Below are positions 47,001 to 59,000 of a DNA stretch of 64,000 nucleotides, piece after piece (within the stretch, counting starts at the first letter, position 1; each line of letters opens with the position of its first letter). The notes beneath the pieces were generated by a model. That model searched no databases. It was not told the origin of the DNA and saw nothing but the letters and a program-made list of their open reading frames with translations. Made by a program: the position numbers and the translations under genes. Origin of the DNA: Apteryx mantelli (taxonomy: Eukaryota > Chordata > Aves > Apterygiformes > Apterygidae); NCBI RefSeq assembly GCF_036417845.1, contig NC_089994.1:16944001-17008000 (forward strand), in the 5' to 3' direction.

Positions 47001-50000
47001 CTAATTATAGACTCCCTCTCAAGGTCACACAACGAATTATGGTCACATGATGAAATGTGGTCAGTTAATGTTTGCAAAATATATTTCAGATTTTAGTAGA
47101 CCTTTAGTGATATTTTGCAATGTTAACACATTTGAAAAGGACATATTGTCTTGAGATGGACACAGCTTTACCGATACGCAATTAACTTTAGTTTTACATG
47201 CTATATACAGAGTTTGTATGGTACCAGTTAGAAGATACATGCACAGTATGGCAGCTGGAATAAACTGGATAAAGCAAACAATGAAAAATAAAAGTAGAAC
47301 CATATTTTATACAAACAAAACCACTTAACACTGCAAGTGCACTTGTAATTAAATCCAAACAGGAATCCTTTGTAACAAAGCTTTTAAAATAATCTGGTGC
47401 CCTCAGGTGGCAGAACTATATACTTCATCCAACAAACAATAAATTATTTCAAACAATGATCACAGAAGTGAAGCATTTACTTCAATAACCTCCAGCAATT
47501 CAGGAGCAATGTTCTGATTTCAAATTTTATGTATGTCAAACTGGTATTTAATTTTGACCTAATACTTGTTTATAAGGATACTGAAGATGTACTGAAAAAC
47601 TTTTTAAATGCAAGGTAAATATAATTGCAAGGCAAGGGTTTAACAGGTTAAACATTGAAATACTTACAATTCTTTTCTAAATTCTTCCATTTTCTTGTTC
47701 TCTAGATTTAGAAGCTCTTTTGATTTATTAAGTTCCTCTTCATTTTTCAAGTTGTTTTGTTTGAGCATGTCCAACTTAAAGAGGGAAGAAAAGAACTCGT
47801 TACAGTAATGAAACTGTATAATTCTCAGGTGTAGCACTTGGAAAAGGTATTCAGAAAAATGGAGGCCTGAGTTGAGCTGTTGAACTTTTTCATCTTTACC
47901 ACTTAAAATAAATCTGCTATTTGTTAGATGAATGCTTCTCATTACAAGAAATGTGGTAAAAACGGTCACAAAAATCACTTATGGAACTAAAATAATCATA
48001 ATAATAAAGTCGAAACAGTTATAAAAGAATGTAATGAGCTTTTCTGTTTTAAAGTCCAGCAGCCTGAAGAATTAAAAGTCCATTTAAAACCTGCTTACAG
48101 TAATTTGATATATAGATATTGAAATAATAGGTAATCAAAGCAACTCCATTTTAAATGCTATGCAACTCAATGCTTTTCTTTTTTTAAAAAAATAGTTTAA
48201 CACTTCTGGCTAAGACCAGAGATCAGCTATTCCCCCGATCTTTATTCTTTTAAGGTAACTGATAAAAAGCTCTGCTTTACTATACCTTAACTTCTGAGAA
48301 ACAGTAGGCTGAATGTTGCACTTGCAACAACAGGAAATCCATTCCTTGGGGAAATCTTGTTGCATGGGACAAATTGTTGTGTATTTTCTATCTACTGTGC
48401 TTGCATCTAACATTTAAATACCATGAGCTCGTGAATCTCATTTGCTCACATTCAGTGACACATTATCTTACATAACAGATTATCTTCAGCTACTCTCATT
48501 TACAGGCCTTTTTTTTTTTTTTTAATCCAGAAAGTGAACTGCTACTATTACTAACATCATCGCTTTTAATTCTCGAGCCATCAGCTCTCCTTGGAAATCA
48601 CTAGTGTTTCAGCACAAGCTGTGGCATTTATGTTAGCCAAGCTGTTCACTACCCATTATTACGGGGGCTGCAAAAGATTAAAGAGCCATCAAAAAGAGGC
48701 CACAGAGTGCTTAGGATCTGCAGAAAAGCTACCAATTCAATGTTAGACTACATACTCTGGGGCCAAAGAGTGGGAAAGAGACCAGTGAGGACACTTTTCC
48801 CCCCCTAACCCTGAAGCATCACAAAGCGGTGGGAGGGGATGGACCGAAGAATGGGTCCCCGAGGCAGAATTGCTGTACTCGTTGGGACAGTCATGCCATG
48901 TATGCATTTGTGTAGCATCCAGCTCAGAGGAACTCTTACCTTGTCAAAGCACAATTCTGATGAATAGAAAAGAGGGGAAAAATAAGTTTCAAAGGAGAAA
49001 TGAAAACACTACAGCATGTGTCAAGGTTATGGTGTAGACAGCAAGGAGACCATTATAGGCTAGAACTGGAGTGATAACTTTTGTGGAGCAGGGGTATTAT
49101 TATTTAGAGCTCTGCAGCACTTTTTTTGAAGTGCAACTTGCACTCCAATACAACCAGGGAATTGGAGCACAGAGTGGTCACACATCAGCAGCTTACCCAA
49201 AGCCATACAAAAAACTTTGATGAAGACAGAAGTTGAACCTATGGCTCCTAAATCTGTGATCTGCATAAGCTACTGGAACATCCAGAACTCCTATTACATC
49301 TAAGATACTTTCTTAGGTTGCTGCATCAGGATTTAAGGGACATGACCTTCTATGCTGTAGAATATTTGAAACCACATACAAACTACAAAAGCACACTGTT
49401 CACATGGCTATATAAAGTACACAGATCTTCCATAAATATACACTTATCTAGTAGGATTTCACAAGTCAGATTGAATTTGGTGGTGGAAAAGTGACAGAGT
49501 CCACTCTCGCCTAATCCCCAACGGTTTCCTTTTCTCCATTCTCTTTAATACAATGCTTTCTCCTGTGCTGTTATCAGTCTTTCAAAGGGTTCTGGATTGC
49601 CTAGTGAAAAGCTAAGTTTGCGCTTTAGTTTTTCCTTAAGTCACGCACCCTCAGAAAAATGGGATTCAAATATCATCTCACATACAATTTCAATTTGATT
49701 TTGAAGTCAAAGTATGCATAACTCAATATATGACTAAATTCTACAGGAATAAACAAAGACACACAGAAGATCACATATTACCTGACAAATTGTCATGCCC
49801 TTACCTATTTCAGTGTACAACCCAGACTCCTCATCTTGCCAAATTTGCCAAGATTTGCTTAAACTAACGAGCTGTTACTGTGCTATTTCTTGCTATGTAA
49901 CATAAGAATTTTGTTGCATTGTTTCATACCAGAAAATAACCAAAGCCTATAACACAGATTTCACATAAATTGCAGAGACACTGCAAGAAAGATCAAAGTT

Positions 50001-53000
50001 GCTTATAAGGTAGGTAAAATTTATCATATAAAAGCATTTAAATGTGATTACTTCATTCTGCAGCTTCTCATTTGTCTGTCTAGAGTTCTCCAAAGAGGCC
50101 AAAGTTTCAATCTTTTCTTTGTGAAGGGCATCCTTCTCTTTGGTCACCTGCTCCACAATCTGAAAAGCATCTTCTGCCATTTTAGCAGCCTAAATATAAA
50201 GAAAAAAAGAAGTATTACCAACAGGTCCTCCAAAAGCAAAAGACTAATCACAATACTTTATGCAGAACTCCTTGTTTAAATGGAAAACAGATGGCAAACA
50301 GTGAACTTTATTTTCATAAAGGGAATTGAGAGTACTTGCATTCTGAAGCTGCATAAAGTATAAAATAAATGGACATGAGAAGGTCTAATTCCATGCAAAA
50401 ATCCAGTCATAACCCCATGCTCGTGTCACCACTGAGAAAGCCCACTTCCTTTTTAGTTTCTGGATTTCTAATTAGAACTGCTGTGATTACTCTTAGATTT
50501 CCAAACATTTTACAATAGTGGTAGTTCAACAGATATTCACTTCCAACAGACTGCTCTGTTTTTGCAGAAAATGTGGAATTATAAAAAGCTGTTAAAAATT
50601 ATTTGAAAATAAATTTAAGTAGGAGGTAAAGCCAAATATCACATTATTGCAGTGCTTTTCATTATGATTTACCCTCATGAAAGAAAATATTTTCTGTATA
50701 TTAAAATATCTGGGTAGGCATAACACATTTCTATATAGTATCTCAAATCCAATTTATATCGTAAGTGATTTCGTGAGTTTCAAGCTACACAAACCAAAAT
50801 TCAAAAATACTATTTCAGAATTTGTTGGTGGTGAATACAAAACACTTCTGTGAATAAAAAGAACACCAGAGATGCCATTGTCTTGAACAGTCTGAAAGTC
50901 TTATAAGTTTAAATGGTTCTCTTGCAACACTTTTTATCCAATTGCATTTACAGGAGCAATACATTGTCTCATATTTTTTGAGTAGCTCAAATTTAGCTCA
51001 GATTTATAGTGTTCATTCTTCCAATTTAACATAAAATTGCACAAAGATCTAATCTAAAACCATATCTATTCCTACACTAGCTATTAAGCCGCAAAGTACT
51101 TCAACAGAAGCTGCTGCTCAGTTTCTCCTATGAGAGTCAGGAAACTTCCTTTTATTCACAGTTTACTTTGTTTTCTTGCAACATTCAGCGACAACATAGG
51201 CTCATATATTTAGACACAATTTAAAAAAATATTATAGCTGTTAAAGGATCTTTCAGACTCTGTTACAATTTGAAATAAACAAGGTAATATACTGAGATGG
51301 AAGGTAATTGCAGCCTGTTCACCCTGAGATGAAGTGCTGATTGTGCAATGGAGTGCAGACAGGAAACCATTGAGTTAGTGCTCAGTGTTAGTACAACCAT
51401 ACTCGATTGTTTAACAACGTGTCTCAATACCTCAATTTTTTGTGTTACTGTTTGGGCCTGAAGAGTCTCAATTTCTTTTAGTTTCAAAGCCATATTGTTC
51501 ATCTCCTCCAGCAGCATCTGATTTTTGTCCTGAAAGACCAGTAGTTTGCCTGAGAGGTCACTATTAGTTTGTGCTAAAAGTGCTACTTCCTCATGCAGTT
51601 TATAATAGTCCTTGGAGAATTTCTCCTTCTCTTTTAGTATTTCTTCCTTAATGATGACCAGACACTTCTGTTCAGCAAGCAGGCTCTCATTTTCCTGGAG
51701 CAACTTTATCCTCTCCTTCTCTGTCACCTCGTGGCTTTCTCTAAGATCTTCTAGGATCTTGGAGAGACAGCTGTGCAAGTCCTGGAGCTCTGCTTTTGAT
51801 TTAGACAAAGAAGCAAAGTCACTCTTCAGCTGGTCAATATTGGAAGCAAGTTGCTCTGTCTCTGCACTGAGGATTTCCTTTTCTTTAATTATTTCCTCCA
51901 GTTTAGATTCGGATTTTTCTTTCTCCTGAACCAAAAGTTCTTTCTCAGTCAGCAATTCTTTATTTTTCTCTCTCAGCTCTTCTATTTCCTTCTCTAAGAA
52001 GCTGATGTTGTTTTGAAGTTCCATACGTTCCAACAAAAAGGATTCCTTGTCCAGCTTCCTAGCTTCCTTTTCAATGGCTAAGTTTTCTTTCATAATCTCA
52101 ACCTCTCCATTTAATTTCTGACACTTATCTTGCAGTTCAGTCCTCTCTCTAGTCAGCATTTCCCTATCAGAGGAACAGGTCTTGAATGAAGATGACAGGA
52201 CCTGCTTGGCATGTGATATGGCAGCCAGTTCATTTTCTAATGTTCTTTTGGCATCCTGAGTCTCTTTCAGGAGATCTGAAAGGTCACATTTACAGGCTAT
52301 TAGCTCTTGATTTTCTAGCGTCTTCTTGTCTAGTTCTTCCTTGAGGGCTTCAATGGAGTCTTGGAGTGTGGTATTCTCTTGGACCAGAACTCTCCTGGCT
52401 GAGACACCCAGCTCATGTTTTCTCTTCATATCAGAAATTGCATTTGCAGAAGACTCACTTTCATCAAGAAGTGCCAAGTATTTGCTCTCCAATTCATTCT
52501 TCTCTTGGAAAAGAGCTTCATTCTGTTTTTCAAACTGCAATGACTTACAAAAAACAGATTCCTTTTCTAAGCTCAGTTCATTGATTTTCTCGGTAAGGAT
52601 TCTCTCAGCAAGTTCAGCGTCTGCTGTGGCCTTAGCAAGTTTTTCAGTAATTGCCTTATTTTCATTTAAAAGTTCCTCCCTTTCGGCCAAAAGCCTTCGT
52701 TCTGATGAAGAAAGAGCCTCCTTGTCTTGAAGTAACTGAATACATTCAGAGTCAGATATCTCCCTTGAGGCCTTAATTTCCTCAAGAAGCTGAGAGAGGC
52801 TATCAAGGGAAGCCTTCAACTCCATATTGTCTTTTAGCACCTTTTTAAGTTCTTTATGTTCAGCCTCTAGTTCTGTTTGCAGCTCTTCTGTTCTCACATT
52901 TAAAGCCTGGTTTTCACTAACAGTAGTGGCTAAGCTCACCTGCAGCTCTTCTATGCCTTTAAGGAGCTCTTCCTTCTCAGACTGCAAACTCTGGCTTGTC

Positions 53001-56000
53001 TGCAACAGATGGTCTGTTTCATTTTTTAAGGCTATATGTGTACTTTCAAGATCCAAATATTTACCTAGGGCTGAATCTCTCTCTGTAGTCAGAACTGACA
53101 CTTCTTGCAGCAGCTCTCTTTGATCTCTGGCCAGGTCCTCACAAGAACTTTTCAGCTTCTGAATGACACTATCTTTGTCTTTAACAAGTGCATCGTTCTC
53201 TGCTAAAAGTTTCTTCTGATTATCCTCCAGTTCCTTCTGTTCCCTGATGTGCTTCTGACATGCCATATCTACGGCATCTTTGCTGGCCTGAAGTTCTTTC
53301 AACTGTTGGAGCAAGGTTGACTCTGCAGACCGGAGAGCATCATTTTCTCGAGTTATCTTTAGAAGATGTTTCTGTGCTACCTCTATTTCAGAGAGTAATT
53401 TGCCTTTCTCAGAAATTAGTGCCATCTTTTCCGTGCTTTTCTGCTGGCTTTTAGCCTCAGCTTCTTCCTTTTCCTTTAGGATTTTTTTATTTTCTGAATT
53501 AAGTTCATCATTTATTGTCCAAAGCTTTTCTTGGTCTTGTTGTAAAAACATAATCTTGGATTCCAACTCTAAAAGTTTTGATAACAATGAACCTTTCTCT
53601 ACTTTTAAAGTATTCCCCTCCTGTGCCAGAGTCTCTCTTTCTGATATCAAACCCCTCATCTTGTCTGACATTAGTTCAATCTCTTTTCTGGCTGTTGCTA
53701 ACACAGAGGTTAAGGACTAAAGAAAAAATTGGGGAGAAGGGAAAACAAAAATGAAGTCAAGCAGACAAATGAGAAATACAAATTAAGGGCAAACAGAGCT
53801 ATTAAATTTTAAGTTTTAAAAAAGCGTATATGCTGACACACAGTCCCTGTGCGATCTGACCTGCTGATTGCCAATGATATTTCATTGCAAAACACCAATC
53901 ATCCACAAGAAAACTCTTCAGAGTTTAAATGAAAAAAGATCACCCTTGAACGCTCCTCCATACAAGACTTCAACTTGTTTATAAAACTACCAATGAACAG
54001 CCACAAAATGATTTCATCAGAATCTAAGTGAATTAGTAGCAGGGAGTTAGTTAATAAGATACTGACTTCCAGTTCTCAGAGTCACCCTGTATAGCTAATT
54101 CTCCCCAAGAGTTTATCCAAGATACATTGTCATAAAATGTTCAATTCAAAATGCTGTATCAGAAATGTATTTAAAATTAACCTGTGTGTCAATTTATACA
54201 CTAAAGATTTTGCTAAAGCATAAAAAAATAAATTATAGCAAATGACTAATGAGGGATGAAAGCAAGAAGCAATGTCAAAGAAATGGGGAAAAAAATATTC
54301 AAGTCAAGCTACATATAAAATAGCTGCACATAACACGGGATCCTATTACAGAGCAAAATTTCAGGTGTGTAACACCTCTAAATGAAAATTTCATAACATA
54401 CTTTATTTATAATTCATGCATTTAAACACCGAGAATGAAATATAGCTCCAACTGATTGTGCTGAATCAGATATCTACGAACATAAAGTGTTAACTTCAAA
54501 GAACCATATTTCATGGATACTTTAGTGCCATATGGAGAAGACAGAGAACCAGTTAGTGGTGTATGTTTCACTTTCCCAACCACTGTTAATCTACCCTCGA
54601 AAAGTTCACAAAAGAAACACTGCAAAAAAACTTATAAAAGGATGAAGCCAGGCAAAAAGGAGCGATTCACTGAAACAGAAAGAATTAAACTTCAAATTAC
54701 TTGCAGAGTAACAAAGTATACATACTTTGGCCTGTTCTGCTTGTTTCTTCAGCTCCTCGGCCTGTGTTTCCAACTCATTGTTTTTCTTTTGTGCAATTTT
54801 CAGCGTCTCTTTTGCATCCAACAAGTTCTGTTCAAATCCTTTGATATCTGCCTCATGTTTAGATATCATCTCAGAAGTTTCTTTTTCATACTTTGCCTGA
54901 AGATCCTTATACTGATTTTGGCTAGTCTCGATTTGCTTTTTCTGACAGAACATAAAACAATTGGAATACAATTAGAGATGTGGTGTTACAATATTCTTCA
55001 TGTAGCTATTTTGAAGTTGTTCTTACCAGGTCTGTTAGCTGATCCTGCATTTTTTTCAGTTCTGCTTGATGAATCTTGAGAGTTTCTTGCTGACTCTGCT
55101 CAGCTCTCTGTGTTGTCTGCTCCACATTTTCCTGAAGCTCAACAGCCTTTTCATTTGCTTTTGTAAGCTCAAGTTGTATTTGTTCCAACTGCCTGAAAAG
55201 ACCAAGTAAAAGAACAACATTACTTTTTGCTGATAGCATGATGAATGCAGAGATGAAAGACTTTAAATTGTGCTAAAGTTCTATAATCTGTCAAAAGATT
55301 AAGAAAGAAGTTTAATTATTTAGCATACAGAGAATGTTCTGCTAAATTAAATATACACAAATGAGAGCAAGCATTTGCAGAGCAGCACTGCTGCCACAGT
55401 TACCTTGTCTCCACAGTCCAGGGTTTTGTAAAGCTAAAGAACAACTATTCTACAGATAGTTTTTGTTTGAAACAAAACACATTCTCATTGCAAGTCAAGG
55501 AAGAGAACCAAGACTTTTCCATATCCAAATTAAACCAGCTGAGCAGGTAATCAAATAATTAGGAAGCATAACCATGAAGCAGGCCAGGTTATTAAAATAT
55601 TAATTTACTCTGGACAGTAAAAAGTATGTGTTACATAAGAATTTTAGAATTCTAAAAGCGAGTCTCTCTTCACATCACTGAGGAGACTATTTTGATGAAC
55701 TTAGTTTGATAGAAGTTCCCTTGTCATATCAATGTGACATTCAGGAGCATCTTGTTCAGCTATTTACAAAAGGATAAAATGAGAAGAGGGGAGTATGGGA
55801 GTAAAGAATTAATGTGAAAGTGTTTTGACAATGGTGGGATACCTTTCTTTTAAGCGTAGCTCATCATTCATTTTTGTAAGCTGGGCAGAGCTGTCTCCTG
55901 AAGACTTCATGATCTCTGCAATATCATTTTCAAGTTTGACTTTAGCTTCAATCAGTTGCTGTTCTCTTTCTTCTCTCTCCTTCAATTTCTTCTCCATAAC

Positions 56001-59000
56001 TGAGCAAGACAAAGGTTAGTAGCATAGTAAATTTAAGAGAAATGGCATGCACAATATAGCTAGAAGACCATAAAGGATTCTAAAGAATGTAATCTTGATG
56101 CTAAAAGCCTTGCAAATTCAATCTCTAAAATTAAAAATCACAATCAGTTTTCGACTTTGCACTGTGAGCTGTAGGGAAGGTGAAGAACTTTTAGGAAACA
56201 CTAGAAAAGCAACTAGTCACAAATCCTTTCTTTCAGAAATGATTCACTTAGCTTTAGGTCGCAGGCCATAAGAAGCTGGTATGAGTTCTACTCATGACAG
56301 AACAATCAAGCAAGTAACATCAAGTAATCAAGCAATACAGTGAGAGGCATGTGCGTTTTGCAGGCAGAAACAACAGACCAATTATTTAGCAGATCAGTGG
56401 AAAACAAACAATGTAAGCAAAATGAAATTAGAGCGAAAACCATCTCCATATACATTCAAGGCAGGCCCTGCCACCAAGGGCAAGAACAGCTCTCAGGATG
56501 ACTCCTTGAGTCTTACTGATACCTTGAGAAGCTTGCTTACAGGGTGCACATTCTTAATTTCTTTCCAAATTGGTCTTAAATTGACCAGTGACTAGAATGA
56601 TATAGCAAGCCTCCCTCCTATGAGATAGTAAGAAGTTGACAATCAAACTAGTTTAGAATCTTTTAGCTGTCCTTCAAAATAAAACACTATTTATGTACAA
56701 CATTTCTGTGAGTTAGACCATCTTAAACTCGAAATGCTTCAATCCAGTCCCAAGCCTTTGTCTAGCACTGGGCCATTATCACAGCATGATTTTGTTGCAA
56801 TGTTAAAGCAAGAATTTAACTATTTATTCAGAACACACTTAGCCAGAAAATATCCTGCCTTACTGCACCGTTTCCTTAACATCATGGTCACCTTGCCATG
56901 TCACTGTACATGGTGCCACAAGACTTGCTTTCTTCCTAGAAACAAGAGTTTTAAGTAAAACATATGCATTTGTGAAAGCATTACATACTATGACATGGCG
57001 AGCTGAGTAGGAGGCCACATGAAAGCACAAAGCTGATGCGTATTTCAAAACATTCCATTTTATTACTTCCTTACCTGTCATATTAGACTTCAGCTGTTCC
57101 AGTTCTGAAGACATGAGTGCAAACTGCTCTTCTTTTTGGCTTAGTTTTTTTATTGTTTCTATGGAAGTAAAATTTTGAAGACGAAGTTAGTAATTACTTA
57201 AGATTCAAACCACTCCTTGGCCAGGCATACTACTCTCAAAAAGAGAGGCTGCAAGTAATCCTATCCTATTTCTAGTTGCTGAAACAAATACTGCTGTTTT
57301 GCCATGTGTAAATCTGAAAGCACGTGAAAAAATTCTTTATTTTACAGTATTTCTTTTCTGCACTTTTTTAGTTGTTTACTTTAGCAGGAGACATACCTTG
57401 CATAGTTTTTTGAACATTTTCTGCTTCATCAGCTGCATTAGTAAACTTTTCTTTCTGAAAATGGATAAAAACCTAAGGTAAGACTTGGTAATGACAGTAT
57501 AATTGAACCACTGAATTTATATTAAGTATTTTTCATGTACAAAATAGATCAATCTTCACTCCTATCATAAATGGATTTGAAGGTTTTGAATTACAGTTAG
57601 CATTGATATATTCAGCAACACAAAGCAAGCTTTTAAGATTTTCCCCTGTCTTGTTTGGAAGCAAGTCTCTGAACTTTCAAAATAACTTCTCCATCAGCTG
57701 GCGTAGCAACACAATTGCAGCCACACAGTCAAGAGTGGGAGACGTGGTTTCTGGGCCCCTCAATTTAAGAGGCTACCCATGCTGCTCAAAGGCTGTAGTA
57801 GGCATCTGCAGCCCTGTGATCAATCTCATACCAGGGTTTTCCATCTTTACCAGCAGGAAGAGGTGCTAGACTGTGAAGAAAAGGCAGGATATTGAGGAAG
57901 ATAAGTGAGACTCTTCAATCAACTTAAAATAGTTACTATGGCCACGGAAAAGATGTTATGACAAGGACACTAAAACCTAAGTGGTATGTCTTTGTTTCTA
58001 ACTCTGGTGTAGTTTCGCAGGAGAATCCTACCCAGCTACAATTGCAAACAATTAAATTTGCAAAAGGAGAAATCAGGCAAAAAAGTCTGTCTTCAAAACC
58101 CATTCGCAACTCATGCCTACAGCAAGCCTTAATTCATACAACAGATATAATCCTAAAGGGCCACGTGTTCCTTAACGAGTAGTGTAATTTTATGCTGCAT
58201 GCTGCTTTTGATCTTGTTTATTGTTTTATCTGAAATCTGTAACAGATGAGTTCTATGTGGGCAAAACACCTGAAAACCAAGAAGGTAAGCGCAATGCTCT
58301 TCTCATTCTGAAATTGGATCCTATTGGTAATGAGACCTTGCATTTCTTTCTTGAATAAAAGTACCTTTGAAAGGCTTTGTTCAGTTAGGAAGACTCAGAA
58401 TTGGTCCTCAGATTTCAATTACACTCTTACCATGAAAAGCAAAATCCAAAGGATAAAGTCAAAAATTTTTGAGTGTTACTCACCAAAACGTGAAGCTCCT
58501 TTTCCAAAGAATCTTTAACTTGATTTACTGCACTCAAGTTTTTCTCAAGGTCTAGAAGCTTTTGATCTTTGCCCTGCAGTTCTTTGGCCAGATTACTAGC
58601 CTAACAAAGATGATTAAATGGAGTAAAATAAAATTATAAACATGAATGAAAAAATAGGGAAATTAAAAGTTGAATCTGAAGGAAATAACTACAATGTTAA
58701 AACTACAGTAAGATGAAAAATAAAAAAAAAACAAAAACTGAAGAAAAAAACATGATCTGTTAATTGAATGAAGCTGATCTCCATCGATGACTACATCACA
58801 GTAGTAATTTCTTCTGGGATATGTTTGAAATAATTAAAATTTAGTTATCTTAGAATTATGGTGAAAATATTATTTAGTGGCAGACATTTTGAAGTATATT
58901 CAAACATTTCCAAGTGTACTTATGACATCAGTTGAATTAGTATTATTGGTTATTGTTTTGATTTTTTTTTTTTTTAAGCTGATACATTTAGCATTTATGC

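Larger units (their letters stand above)
30011..51430 (-). other. CLIP1: Large introns in the 3' half of CLIP1
   Basis: The long introns here are 32879-38629, 38683-43665, 43787-47667 and 47775-50051. They hold simple repeats, including a (TTTA)n run at 36716-36739 and an (AAT)n run at 46135-46156, and a short diverged duplication (46091 and 47953). I found no nested gene, RNA gene or recognisable full-length transposon. Confidence 0.5.

Noticed and set aside
51612-53720. Plus-strand frames rich in Ser, Phe and Leu opposite the giant CLIP1 exon
   Set aside because: These are the antisense image of Glu/Lys/Leu-rich coiled-coil codons and have no independent support.
55837-55843. Donor GTATCC after CLIP1 exon 55999-55843, considered as a U12-type intron
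   Set aside because: The sequence continues GTATCCCACC, not the U12 consensus GTATCCTT, and no U12 branch site is evident; an ordinary GT-AG intron is likelier.
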